NCBI GenBank assembly: GCA_900549995.1
Contig: URQQ01000001.1
Span: 171,525-235,524, forward strand
Source: an uncultured Lachnospiraceae bacterium
GTDB taxonomy: Bacteria; Bacillota; Clostridia; Lachnospirales; Lachnospiraceae
Reading direction: 5' to 3'
DNA: 64,000 nt
The translations under genes were made by a program, and so were the position numbers. The notes below the pieces were generated by a model that saw only the letters and a list, made by a program, of their open reading frames with translations, did no database searches and was not told the DNA's origin. This document shows, piece by piece, positions 48,118-56,230 of the stretch (its first letter is position 1; each line of letters opens with the position of its first letter).

Positions 48118-48387
48118 TTAACATCCTCCTTCCTGCCATGGCCATGGCTCATTAATCCAATTCCACTTTTCGCAAGGAGAAGCAGTAACTGTATCGATTG
48201 TAAGTGGTCCAAAATATTTTGCGTATTCTTTTAAGGCCTGATTGCGGAGTTTGCTGAATTCTGCAAAGTACGCAAGTGCTTCTGGATCACACGGATGGGT
48301 ATCAAGGAAAAGTTTGACATCATCTACAGCAAAACTTACAACATTTACCCATTGAAGCATTTCTTTACGGCAAGGTTTATTTGTCAT
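48118..48387 (-). CDS. cotJB: Spore coat protein CotJB
   Basis: 89 residues, the usual size. The sequence (MLQWVNVVSFAVDDVKLFLDTHPCDPEALAYFAEFSKLRNQALKEYAKYFGPLTID... CEKWNWINEPWPWQEGGC) matches CotJB, including the Y-x-x-x-x-x-x-R...GPLT block and Trp/Pro-rich end. It overlaps cotJA by four bases and is followed after one base by the cotJC start. It helps assemble the inner coat together with CotJA and CotJC. Confidence 0.93.
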   Translation of the reverse strand: MTNKPCRKEMLQWVNVVSFAVDDVKLFLDTHPCDPEALAYFAEFSKLRNQALKEYAKYFGPLTIDTVTASPCEKWNWINEPWPWQEGGC

Positions 48388-48668
48388 CTGCCCATCCCTC
48401 CTGTTCCTTTGAATGGTTTGTTCAGATCTTCAAAAATTGTTCCGCATTGAAAACCCTTCTCAGCTTCGTACGGACATCTCCATACCTGCCATGGAACGTA
48501 AGCCATAGCGATTGTCATATCAGCAAGCGGGTCGTCTTTTCTTGTACATGATGGGTCTGCCGGCATCTGATACGATGGGGCTTGACAGGACGGTTTTGGA
48601 GCCTGAGAAGAACAGCCGCAGTTGGGACGCCTCATATAGTCTGGTGAGTTTCCTCTGTAATTTGACAT
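48384..48668 (-). CDS. cotJA: Spore coat-associated protein CotJA
   Basis: 94 residues with AAGGAGATATG upstream of ATG 48668. The conserved C-terminal part is clear (DPLADMTIAMAYVPWQVWRCPYEAEKGFQCGTIFEDLNKPFKG). The N-terminal half is Cys/Pro/Ser-rich. It is the first gene of the operon and is presumably made in the mother cell during sporulation. Confidence 0.92.
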   Translation of the reverse strand: MSNYRGNSPDYMRRPNCGCSSQAPKPSCQAPSYQMPADPSCTRKDDPLADMTIAMAYVPWQVWRCPYEAEKGFQCGTIFEDLNKPFKGTGGMGR

Positions 48669-48701
48669 ATGTCATATCTCCTTTCATATTGTTTGTGATA
48701 T

Positions 48702-48728
48702 TATAATATGAAAAGTCAAAAAAAGCGT
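48702..48728 (-). promoter_or_regulatory. Sporulation-type (sigma-K/E-like) promoter candidate for cotJ
   Basis: On the minus strand, AC (48728-48727), 16 bases, then CATATTATA (48710-48702). This agrees with the sigma-K pattern AC-N16-CATAnnnTA, and CATA is also shared with sigma-E. It lies 34 bases upstream of the cotJA start. B. subtilis cotJ uses sigma-E, so the exact factor is uncertain. Confidence 0.5.
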
Positions 48729-48766
48729 GACGGAGAATAGAAGAAGAGATCAGAGAGTGATTGTGG

Positions 48767-48797
48767 AGAAAAGAAATCCGGCTCTATTGGGAGCCGG
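48767..48797 (-). terminator. Terminator of the XRE regulator gene
   Basis: CCGGCTC (48778-48784) and GAGCCGG (48791-48797) form a stem overlapping the stop codon; leftward it is followed by ATTTCTTTTC. Confidence 0.7.
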
Positions 48798-49029
48798 ACT
48801 TCTTTTCTGATTGTTGTTTGGGAGGTTTCGGATCATTTGTCAGTTCCAGAATGTAATCTGTGCTGGTGCCGTAAAATCCGGCGAGTTTGACAAGGTAATC
48901 CACAGGAATACTGCGGATTCCTTTCTCATACCTTCGGTAGACTTCACGCTGACATTCCAGATAATCTGCAACACGCTGCTGTGTCAGGTCGTTATCAGTC
49001 CGCAAACCTTCTAATCTTTTTAAATACAT
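48784..49029 (-). CDS. XRE-family transcriptional regulator (81 aa)
   Basis: Start chosen at ATG 49029, because GAGGTG on the minus strand lies about seven bases before it; GTG/ATG codons just upstream overlap that site. The helix-turn-helix fills the protein (LEGLRTDNDLTQQRVADYLECQREVYRRYEKGIRSIPVDYLVKLAGFYGTSTDYIL). A minus-strand promoter TTTACA-17-TATTTA overlaps two near-direct repeats GCTAC(C/T)ATTT (about 49049 and 49083), suggesting autoregulation. Targets unknown; cotJ and asnB are its neighbours. Confidence 0.8.
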   Translation of the reverse strand: MYLKRLEGLRTDNDLTQQRVADYLECQREVYRRYEKGIRSIPVDYLVKLAGFYGTSTDYILELTNDPKPPKQQSEKKSGSQ

Positions 49030-49180
49030 ATTCATCACCTCATAAATAGGCTACCATTTAGTGACTGTAAATTGACAATATGCTACTATTTGATTACAAA
49101 AAATATATTTTTATCTAAAAGTATGGGCTTTTTAAAGCAGAATATTACTGTTATGAGCGGAAAATGGTTCAAACTGACGG

Positions 49181-49419
49181 TTGTTTTCAATGAGGTATGA
49201 GGGTATAATAAAAATGTTATAATCTAGAGGGTGTTTGAAAATTCATTTTTGCAATTTGTATGTCCCACTTTACGGTACATTTATCTCAAATTTAGTGTAT
49301 GCAGTCTGTTTTTCAGTCTTTTTACGAGATAAATTTCCCACTAACTGTGATACATGACTTGCAAAAGGTAAGATTCAGACATGTTTTGGCAGATAAATAA
49401 TTATAAGGAGAATATACGT
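49181..49419 (+). promoter_or_regulatory. asnB promoter and long structured leader
   Basis: TTGTTT (49181-49186), 17 bases, TATAAT (49204-49209) gives a leader of about 200 nt. In it, ATTTATCTC (49279-49287) pairs with GAGATAAAT (49326-49334), and TTTTGCAA (49247-49254) with TTGCAAAA (49359-49366). Together they form a large imperfect hairpin. No T-box or known riboswitch motif is recognised. GGTGTTTGAAAATT at its left edge recalls some insertion-sequence ends, so a small inserted element is another explanation. Confidence 0.5.
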
Positions 49420-51282
49420 ATGTGTGGATTTACAGGATTTGTGGGAACAGTCGACGATCAGGAACAGATTTTAGAGAATATGATGAATACGATTGTACAC
49501 CGCGGACCAGACAGCGAAGGGAAATTTGTGGATGATGATGCAGCGCTTGGTTTTCGGAGACTCAGCATTATCGATCTGTCAGCTGCCGGGGATCAGCCAT
49601 TATATAACGAAGATCGTTCGAAGGTTCTTACATTTAACGGAGAAATTTATAATTATCAGGAACTGAAAGAAGAACTTTTGAAGGCAGGGCATGTATTTGT
49701 GACAAACACTGATTCTGAGACGTTACTCCATGGATACGAAGAATGGGGAGAAAAACTGGTGGGCCGTCTCAGGGGAATGTATGCATTTGTCATATGGGAC
49801 AGAAATGAGAAGAAACTTTTTGGTGCGAGAGATATGTTTGGGATAAAGCCATTTTATTATGCTCAGATGAATGGTACATTGATGTTTGGATCAGAGATTA
49901 AGACATTTATGGAGCATCCTCATTTTGATAAAGTATTTAATGAGGCAGCACTTGGAAATTATCTGTCATTCCAGTTTGTTCCAACAAATGAGACATTTTT
50001 TAAAGGAGTATTTTGCCTTCAGCCTGGACATTATTTTACTTATGAAAAAGGGAAACTTAATATAAAGAGATATTTTGAGCCCAGATTTACGGGGAAAACA
50101 GACAAATCTTTTGATGAAGTAGTAGAGGATATAGAAAGGGTAATGAAGGAATCAGTTGCGAAGCATAAGATCAGTGATGTCGAAGTTGCTTCTTATCTGT
50201 CGAGCGGTGTTGATTCCAGTTATCTGACCTATCTTGCGCAGGTCGATCATACGTTTACGGTTGGCTTTGGAGAGCAGAAGTACAGTGAGATTCAGGATGC
50301 TAAGGAGTTTGCTGCAAGTATTAACATGGAGAATGACAGTAAAATAATCGAGCCGGATGAGTACTGGGGTAAATTATCAGATATCCAGTATTATATGGAC
50401 GAGCCGGTTGCGGATCCTGCAGCAATTGCACTTTATTTCCTAAGCCAGGAAGCATCAAAGAAGGTGAAAGTAGTATTATCCGGAGAGGGATCAGATGAGT
50501 TGTTTGGCGGATATAATATCTATTGTGAACCGCTGGAGCATACCGGATTTGATAAGATCCCAATGGGAATCCGAAGAATTTTAGGCAGATTTGCGGAAAG
50601 TTGTCTGCCAAGAGAGATGAAGGGCCGGGGATTTTTAATGCGGCATGGGAAGACTCTGGAGGAACGTTACTATTCGAATGCCACGAATATTTTCACAGAG
50701 AAGGAAGCAGATAAACTCTTGAAAAAAGGCTGTAAGCCTGGCATCCAGAAAGTGACCCGCCCACTTTATAACCGGGTAAAGGGGAAGGATCCAGTCACAA
50801 AAATGCAGTATGTCGATATGCATCTGTGGCTTGTTCATGACATCCTTATGAAAGGTGATAAAATGGGAATGGCCAATTCGCTTGAAGTGAGAGTTCCATT
50901 TCTTGACAAAGAGGTGCTGGAACTTGCGGAAACACTTCCTCTGAGTTATAAGGTGCGTGCACCAAAAACAAAAGTTGCTCTTCGTGCCGCTGCTGATAAA
51001 GTGATCAGAAAAAAGACGGCAGAAAAAAAGAAACTGGGATTTCCGATTCCGATCAGAGTGTGGCTCAGAGAGGATAAATATTATAAGATTGTAAAGAAGC
51101 AAATCAATTCGAAAGGTGCTAAGAAGTTTTTCAATGTTGACTATCTGAACAGGCTCCTGGAAGAACACAAGAATGGAAAACATGATAACAGCCGTAAGAT
51201 CTGGACGGTATATGTTTTCTTATTATGGTATGACCGCTTTTTTGGCCAGGGGAAACCTGTACATCCAGCAATGAGCCGTTAG
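49420..51282 (+). CDS. asnB: Asparagine synthetase B (glutamine-hydrolysing)
   Basis: 620 residues from ATG 49420, so that Cys2 (MCGFTGF) becomes the N-terminal nucleophile of the glutaminase domain after Met removal; AAGGAG lies nine bases upstream. The glutaminase part includes IVHRGPDSEG and FNGEIYNYQEL. The synthetase part includes the ATP-pyrophosphatase loop YLSSGVDSSYL (~265), VVLSGEGSDELFGGY (~364) and the C-terminal LEVRVPFLDKEVLELA. It makes asparagine from aspartate, ATP and glutamine in the cytoplasm. Confidence 0.95.
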   Translation: MCGFTGFVGTVDDQEQILENMMNTIVHRGPDSEGKFVDDDAALGFRRLSIIDLSAAGDQPLYNEDRSKVLTFNGEIYNYQELKEELLKAGHVFVTNTDSETLLHGYEEWGEKLVGRLRGMYAFVIWDRNEKKLFGARDMFGIKPFYYAQMNGTLMFGSEIKTFMEHPHFDKVFNEAALGNYLSFQFVPTNETFFKGVFCLQPGHYFTYEKGKLNIKRYFEPRFTGKTDKSFDEVVEDIERVMKESVAKHKISDVEVASYLSSGVDSSYLTYLAQVDHTFTVGFGEQKYSEIQDAKEFAASINMENDSKIIEPDEYWGKLSDIQYYMDEPVADPAAIALYFLSQEASKKVKVVLSGEGSDELFGGYNIYCEPLEHTGFDKIPMGIRRILGRFAESCLPREMKGRGFLMRHGKTLEERYYSNATNIFTEKEADKLLKKGCKPGIQKVTRPLYNRVKGKDPVTKMQYVDMHLWLVHDILMKGDKMGMANSLEVRVPFLDKEVLELAETLPLSYKVRAPKTKVALRAAADKVIRKKTAEKKKLGFPIPIRVWLREDKYYKIVKKQINSKGAKKFFNVDYLNRLLEEHKNGKHDNSRKIWTVYVFLLWYDRFFGQGKPVHPAMSR

Positions 51283-51309
51283 AGTCAGGCCGGATATAGG
51301 AGAGTAAAA

Positions 51310-52464
51310 ATGCGGGCAGTGCGCAGTAAGAAAGTAAAGAGAAGAAAAAAAATTCAATATTTTGATTACAGTCTGCTGGCAGTGATAATATTCTTAATGT
51401 GTTTTGGACTTGTCATGCTGTTCAGCAGCAGCTCTTACAGTGCCCAGGTTGAACTGGGTGACAGTATGTTTTATCTTAAGAAACAGGGACTTATCAGCAT
51501 TGGAAGTTTTGTGATAATGCTTGGTGTATCGAGAATTGATTATCATATCTATGCAAAATATGCAAAAATGCTGTATTGGGTGTCGATATTTCTTATGGCG
51601 CTTGTGCAGACACCTCTTGGCGTTGAGAGCAATGGTTCCAAGAGGTGGCTGGGTATTGCAGGGCAGAGAATACAGCCGTCTGAAATCGCCAAGGTTGCTG
51701 TGATCCTTTTTATTCCGGTCGTGCTTTGCGAGATTGGGAAAAAGATTTCAAAGAAAGAGGGAATTATCAAAGTTCTGATCTGGGGTGGCTTTTCGGCGGC
51801 ATGTGTATTTTTTCTGACAGATAATCTAAGTACGGCAGTCATTGTAATGGGAATCACATGTATTATGATTTTCGTCGTTCATCCAAAAACGGCGCCATTT
51901 ATGAAGATTCTGGCTGCTGCAGGCGTTGCCGTCATTGCCCTGGTTGGATTTTTGTCCGCGTCGGGAAGCTTAAGTTCTAATTTCAGGCTGAGGCGGATCA
52001 TGGTGTGGCTGCACCCGGAGGATTTTGCTTCTTCCTGGGGGTATCAGGTTATGCAGGGATTATACGCTGTCGGATCGGGAGGGTTTTTCGGCAAAGGGCT
52101 TGGCAACAGCGTTCAGAAGATGGTGATTCCTGAAGTGCAGAATGATATGATTTTGTCTGTAATCTGTGAAGAACTGGGAGTATTTGGTGCAATTATCATA
52201 TTGGTATTGTTTGGTATGCTTCTGTACAGACTGATGTTTATCGCGCAGAATGCGCCGGATATGTATGGTTCACTGATTGCAACAGGAATTTTTGCCCATA
52301 TAGCGCTGCAGGTCATATTGAATGTTGCAGTAGTGATTAACCTGATTCCCACAACAGGTATTACTTTGCCTTTCATCAGTTATGGAGGAACCTCAATTTT
52401 GTTCCTGATGATTGAGATGGGGATAGCACTTGGAGTTTCCAGAACGATTCGTTTTGAAGAGTAG
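51310..52464 (+). CDS. SEDS-family peptidoglycan polymerase (FtsW/RodA/SpoVE type), first copy
   Basis: 384 residues, about ten membrane helices. Family signatures: YLKKQG, SNGSKRWL...IQPSEIAKVAVILF, then LRRIMVWLHPEDFASSWGYQVMQGLYAVGSGGFFGKGLGNSVQKM and NLIPTTGITLPFISYGGTSILF. It polymerises lipid II glycan strands together with a class B PBP. A second member lies at 62423, so the two may serve elongation or sporulation and division separately. It follows asnB by 27 bases. Confidence 0.9.
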   Translation: MRAVRSKKVKRRKKIQYFDYSLLAVIIFLMCFGLVMLFSSSSYSAQVELGDSMFYLKKQGLISIGSFVIMLGVSRIDYHIYAKYAKMLYWVSIFLMALVQTPLGVESNGSKRWLGIAGQRIQPSEIAKVAVILFIPVVLCEIGKKISKKEGIIKVLIWGGFSAACVFFLTDNLSTAVIVMGITCIMIFVVHPKTAPFMKILAAAGVAVIALVGFLSASGSLSSNFRLRRIMVWLHPEDFASSWGYQVMQGLYAVGSGGFFGKGLGNSVQKMVIPEVQNDMILSVICEELGVFGAIIILVLFGMLLYRLMFIAQNAPDMYGSLIATGIFAHIALQVILNVAVVINLIPTTGITLPFISYGGTSILFLMIEMGIALGVSRTIRFEE

Positions 52465-52608
52465 AATGCATGAAAAAAAGCTTTTCATTCCTTCAGAAAT
52501 ATGCTATGATTAATTACGTAGTATTTAAAACTACATATGATAGAAATAAATAACATATTTATTAATAAATAAAGCCGGAAATGGCGGTATTTTTTGGAGG
52601 ATATAGAA

Positions 52609-53448
52609 ATGAGTTATAAAGTGATTGTTGACAGCTGTGGGGAACTGACAGAAGAAATGAAAAAATCGGAGAATTTTGAGACGGCATCTCTTATCTTGGA
52701 AGTAGACGGTTTTCAGATTGTTGATGATGAAAGCTTCGACCAGGCTGATTTTTTAAAGAGAGTTGCCGCAAGTGAATTATGTCCAAAATCATCATGCCCA
52801 TCTCCGGAGAAATATATGGAAAGTTATCATTGTGATGCGGAGCACGTATATGCAGTGACATTGTCGGCCGAACTGAGCGGTTCTTATAACAGTGCGGTTT
52901 TAGGTAAAAATCTGTATCATGAAGAATATGGTGACAAAAAGATCCATGTTTTTAATTCACGGTCGGCATCGGTTGGTGAGACTCTGATCGCCCTGAAAAT
53001 TAAAGAATTTGAAGATGCAGGGATGGCATTTGAGGAGATTGTTGATAAAGTAGAAGCTTATATTGCCCAGCAGAATACTTATTTTGTGCTGGAAACATTG
53101 GATACTCTTCGGAAAAATGGAAGATTGACAGGAATTAAGGCGTTAGTAGCAAGTGCGCTTAATATCAAGCCTGTGATGGGGGCAACTGAGAAAGGTGTAA
53201 TCTGCCAGCTTGGACAGGCAAGAGGAATGAAGAAAGCGCTGATAAAAATGGTCGACCACATTGTAAGTGATCTTAAGAATCCGGAAGAGAAATGTCTTGC
53301 GATATCTCACTGTAACTGCCCGGAAAGAGCAGAAGCAGTAAAGAATATGATCGAAGATAAAGTAAAATTGAAAGAAGTTATGATTCTGGATACCAGAGGT
53401 GTCAGCACAATGTATGCGAATGATGGTGGGATTATCATTGTTGCTTAA
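52609..53448 (+). CDS. DegV family fatty-acid-binding protein
   Basis: 279 residues from ATG 52609 with GGAGG nine bases upstream; an in-frame TTG at 52594 overlaps the site. DegV features: YKVIVDSCGELTEEM at the N-terminus, the serine-rich VTLSAELSGSYNSA, HVFNSRSASVGETLIALKI and TLRKNGRLTGIKALVASALNIKPVM. Members bind fatty acids and present them to fatty acid kinase. A small inverted repeat GTAGT/ACTAC lies upstream at about 52517-52533. Confidence 0.9.
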   Translation: MSYKVIVDSCGELTEEMKKSENFETASLILEVDGFQIVDDESFDQADFLKRVAASELCPKSSCPSPEKYMESYHCDAEHVYAVTLSAELSGSYNSAVLGKNLYHEEYGDKKIHVFNSRSASVGETLIALKIKEFEDAGMAFEEIVDKVEAYIAQQNTYFVLETLDTLRKNGRLTGIKALVASALNIKPVMGATEKGVICQLGQARGMKKALIKMVDHIVSDLKNPEEKCLAISHCNCPERAEAVKNMIEDKVKLKEVMILDTRGVSTMYANDGGIIIVA

Positions 53449-53545
53449 CGGTGGTTTATGGGGAAAGAATACTTGTATTGTACTTTTCATGTCGTAAAAA
53501 GTATGATAAACTGAAGTATAGCCATAAGACAAAGGAGTAGTTAAG

Positions 53546-53782
53546 ATGAGTCAGGAAAAAGTAGATCGTTATAAAAAAGAGAAACTGCACCGCAAGGAAA
53601 TCATGCGGAAAGAAAAAATCAGACATATCCTCAGACGGTGTGTTGTGACAGTCGCTGCACTGGCGCTCCTGGGCTGGCTTTCGTATTCGGCATATAATGT
53701 CTACAAGGCAAACCAGCCAAGACCAACGGCAGAAGTTGATTATACAGAATTTAATAATTATATTCAGAATCTGAGCGAATAG
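53546..53782 (+). CDS. Small single-pass membrane protein (78 aa)
   Basis: AAAGGAGT precedes ATG 53546. The N-terminus is very basic (VDRYKKEKLHRKEIMRKEKIRHILRRC), followed by one helix (VVTVAALALLGWLSYSAYNVY) and a short outer tail. Located between degV and the dcw cluster; function unknown. Confidence 0.7.
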   Translation: MSQEKVDRYKKEKLHRKEIMRKEKIRHILRRCVVTVAALALLGWLSYSAYNVYKANQPRPTAEVDYTEFNNYIQNLSE

Positions 53783-53806
53783 TCAGCGTCTGGCAGTGAG
53801 AGAATA

Positions 53807-53834
53807 AAAGAGAGTGTGAAAGCTCTCTTTTTTT
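53807..53834 (+). terminator. Terminator before the dcw cluster
   Basis: GAGAG (53810-53814) with flanking A and CTCTC (53823-53827) form a stem followed by seven T. Confidence 0.75.
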
Positions 53835-54080
53835 ATTGCATGGAAGTTTTTAAGCATTCCTTGCAATAAAAAGCCTTCCATGCAGGATCCCCCACTTCCC
53901 ACCACCTAAAAAGGAAGAAAAGGGACTTTTCCCCACATAACACCAGCTGGAAATTAATGGAATCATATGAGGTGCCTCTGGCTTCCACAATCCCCCACCA
54001 GTGGGCGTTGAGGGGCATAAAACCCTTAGAATGTAAGGAATCTGCGATATTAGTAAAAACCAAAATTCTAAAAAAAAGGG
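53835..54080. other. Intergenic region upstream of mraZ
   Basis: No gene is supported here. TGCATGGAAG (53837-53846) and CTTCCATGCA (53875-53884) are perfect 10-bp inverted arms. The stretch contains several C-rich CCCAC runs, which on the minus strand read GTGGG and resemble MraZ box units in reverse. Minus-strand frames of 76-119 codons cover the area, but they lack ribosome sites. Confidence 0.5.
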
Positions 54081-54109
54081 TTGAAAATGAAATAGAAGTG
54101 GGTTACAAT
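54081..54109 (+). promoter_or_regulatory. Promoter of the dcw (mraZ) operon
   Basis: TTGAAA (54081-54086), 17 bases, TACAAT (54104-54109), about 80 bases before the mraZ start. Confidence 0.75.
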
Positions 54110-54162
54110 AGTTGCAAGTGGTAGAAAGTGGTGAATAGTGGCACAAAATGGTTGGCAAGTGG
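54098..54162 (+). promoter_or_regulatory. MraZ-box repeats in the mraZ leader
   Basis: GTGG units at 54098, 54118, 54128 and 54138 are in 10-bp register, with another at 54159. MraZ binds GTGG/TGGG direct repeats in its own promoter, so these are likely autoregulatory sites. Confidence 0.75.
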
Positions 54163-54189
54163 AAAACCATTTTGAAAGAAGGTGTTCCA

Positions 54190-54627
54190 ATGTTAACTGG
54201 CGAATTCAATCATAGTATTGACGTGAAAGGCAGGTTGATTATCCCATCCAAATTCAGAGAAATCTTAGGAGAGGACTTTGTAATTACGAAAGGGTTAGAT
54301 GGCTGCTTGTTTGTGTATCCGCAGGAAGAATGGAAAACCTTTGAAAATAAACTAAGAACCTTACCACTCACTAACAAAGACGCCAGGACATTTACGCGTT
54401 TCTTCCTTGGAAGTGCTGTCGATGGCGGCCTGGATAAACAGGGAAGAGTATTGATCTCTTCAGCTCTTCGTAATTTTGCAGGACTGGATAAGGAAGTCGT
54501 TTTGGTAGGAGTACTGGATCGTATTGAAATTTGGGACAAAGCAAAGTGGGATGAAAAGAATGCTGCTGTGGAAGAAAACATGGACGATATAGCAAGTCAC
54601 ATGGAAGACCTTGGCCTCAGCATTTAA
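54190..54627 (+). CDS. mraZ: Transcriptional regulator MraZ
   Basis: 145 residues from ATG 54190, matching the family's start (MLTGEFNHSIDVKGRLIIPSKFRE); the longer frame from 54148 runs through the operator repeats. Two AbrB-like half-domains are visible, each with a D-x-K/Q-G-R-x-x-I-P/S pattern (DVKGRLIIPSKFR and DKQGRVLISSALR). It represses the dcw operon in species studied. Confidence 0.95.
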   Translation: MLTGEFNHSIDVKGRLIIPSKFREILGEDFVITKGLDGCLFVYPQEEWKTFENKLRTLPLTNKDARTFTRFFLGSAVDGGLDKQGRVLISSALRNFAGLDKEVVLVGVLDRIEIWDKAKWDEKNAAVEENMDDIASHMEDLGLSI

Positions 54628-54707
54628 CCGTCAGGCTGCGAAGCAGCTATGAGGTTATAAGCAGATCGCAGGGCAGATTGCAAATATCCGTTTGACTGGA
54701 GGAATAC

Positions 54708-55643
54708 ATGGAGTTCAAACACAAATCAGTATTACTAGAAGAGACAGTAAATGGTCTGAACATCAAGCCAGACGGCATTTACGTAGATGGTACGCTTGGT
54801 GGTGGCGGACATGCCGAAGAGGTATGTAAGCGATTAAGCAGCAAGGGGAGTTTTATAGGAATAGACCAGGACGCTGCGGCAATTGAAGCCGCAAGCGCCC
54901 GATTACGCGGCTTCGGGGAGAGAGTCACTATAATCAGGAGCAATTATTGTGATATGAAGCGGCGGCTCCAGGAGATAGGCATTGACAAAGTAGATGGGAT
55001 CGTTCTGGATCTGGGCGTATCATCTTATCAGCTGGATACGGCAGATAGAGGATTCTCCTATCGTGTAGATGCCCCTTTGGATATGAGAATGGATACACGT
55101 CAGGATATGACGGCAAGGGACATCGTCAATGACTACAGTGAGATGGACCTTTTTCGGATCATAAGGGATTACGGGGAGGATAAGTTTGCAAAGAATATTG
55201 CGAAACATATCGTAATGGAACGCGAAAAAGGCCCCATCGAAACGACAGGACAATTGATTGAAATTATCAGACATGCCATTCCAATGAAATTTCAGAAGAC
55301 AAGCGGACATCCCGCCAAGAGAACGTTCCAGGCGATCAGAATCGAACTGAACCGGGAGCTGGATGTTTTGCGGGAATCTTTAGATGACATGATTGATATG
55401 TTAAATACAGAAGGCAGAATTTGTATTATCACATTCCATTCACTGGAAGACAGGATCGTGAAAAGTGCGTTTAAAAAGAACGAGAATCCATGTACCTGTC
55501 CAAGCCATTTCCCGGTCTGTGTATGTGGAAATGTGTCAAAAGGAAAAGTGGTAACAAGAAAGCCGATATTGCCAGGTGAAGAAGAACTGGAATATAATAG
55601 CCGGTCGAAAAGTGCAAAACTTCGCATTTTTGAGCGGCAGTAA
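54708..55643 (+). CDS. rsmH: 16S rRNA (cytosine-1402-N4) methyltransferase RsmH
   Basis: 311 residues, normal length. Motifs: HKSVLLEETVNGL at the start, the SAM-binding DGTLGGGGHAEEV (~25-37), GIDQDAAAIEAA, and the C-terminal CPSHFPVCVCG. It methylates C1402 in the 30S decoding centre. GACTGGAGG precedes ATG 54708. Confidence 0.95.
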   Translation: MEFKHKSVLLEETVNGLNIKPDGIYVDGTLGGGGHAEEVCKRLSSKGSFIGIDQDAAAIEAASARLRGFGERVTIIRSNYCDMKRRLQEIGIDKVDGIVLDLGVSSYQLDTADRGFSYRVDAPLDMRMDTRQDMTARDIVNDYSEMDLFRIIRDYGEDKFAKNIAKHIVMEREKGPIETTGQLIEIIRHAIPMKFQKTSGHPAKRTFQAIRIELNRELDVLRESLDDMIDMLNTEGRICIITFHSLEDRIVKSAFKKNENPCTCPSHFPVCVCGNVSKGKVVTRKPILPGEEELEYNSRSKSAKLRIFERQ

Positions 55644-55722
55644 TATTATGGAAAGATAAAAAGCTTAGGACAAGCTGTTTTTGCAGTACCTGAGATAAAG
55701 ACAGAAAAGGGGTGAGAGTGAT

Positions 55723-56220
55723 ATGGCAGCCACAAGAAGACAAGCATACATATATGGCAATACAGTCAGACAGCCCAAAGTCGCTCCTGAAAGACAGGGA
55801 GAATCAGATCCGCTGCGTCCGAAAAAGGTCAGCAGACAGGTACGTAAGAACCGCAGAAAAGCGATGCACATGAGTGCAGGATACGTAGTATTTCTCGCGG
55901 GAGCAGCGATCGCAGCTCTGATGGTATGTGTGGTTTATCTGCAGATGCACTCAGAACTTACAGAACGGTCTAAGAATATCACTGCGATGCAGAAAACATT
56001 GTCAGAGGCAAAGGAAGAAAATAATACAAAGCTTAATTCAGTATTGAATTCTGTCAGTCTTGACGATGTAAAAAACAAAGCGGTGAATGAGCTTGGTATG
56101 GTGAATGCAACACCAGACCAGATTATAGAATATCAGAATCAGTCAGGTGATTCAGTGAAACAATACGAAAGTGTCCCGAAAAACGGAGTTCTTGCCGGTT
56201 CGGGCAAAACAGATAAGTAA
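55723..56220 (+). CDS. ftsL: Cell division protein FtsL
   Basis: 165 residues with a basic cytoplasmic region (~1-48), one transmembrane helix (~49-73, MSAGYVVFLAGAAIAALMVCVVYLQM) and an extracellular coiled-coil (LTERSKNITAMQKTLSEAKEENNTKLNSVLNSVSLDDVKNKAVNELGM). Position between rsmH and the PBP genes is that of ftsL. It is longer at both ends than typical FtsL. It recruits the FtsW/PBP synthase through FtsB/DivIC and FtsQ/DivIB. Confidence 0.85.
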   Translation: MAATRRQAYIYGNTVRQPKVAPERQGESDPLRPKKVSRQVRKNRRKAMHMSAGYVVFLAGAAIAALMVCVVYLQMHSELTERSKNITAMQKTLSEAKEENNTKLNSVLNSVSLDDVKNKAVNELGMVNATPDQIIEYQNQSGDSVKQYESVPKNGVLAGSGKTDK

Positions 56221-56230
56221 AGGTGGTTAA

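Noticed and set aside
49210..49419. T-box riboswitch for asnB
   Set aside because: The conserved T-box (AGGGTGG) and specifier-loop features are not found, only a large imperfect hairpin.
53833..54209. Minus-strand frames of 76 and 119 codons upstream of and into mraZ
   Set aside because: No ribosome sites, odd composition, and they cover the mraZ promoter and operator repeats. Treated as chance frames.
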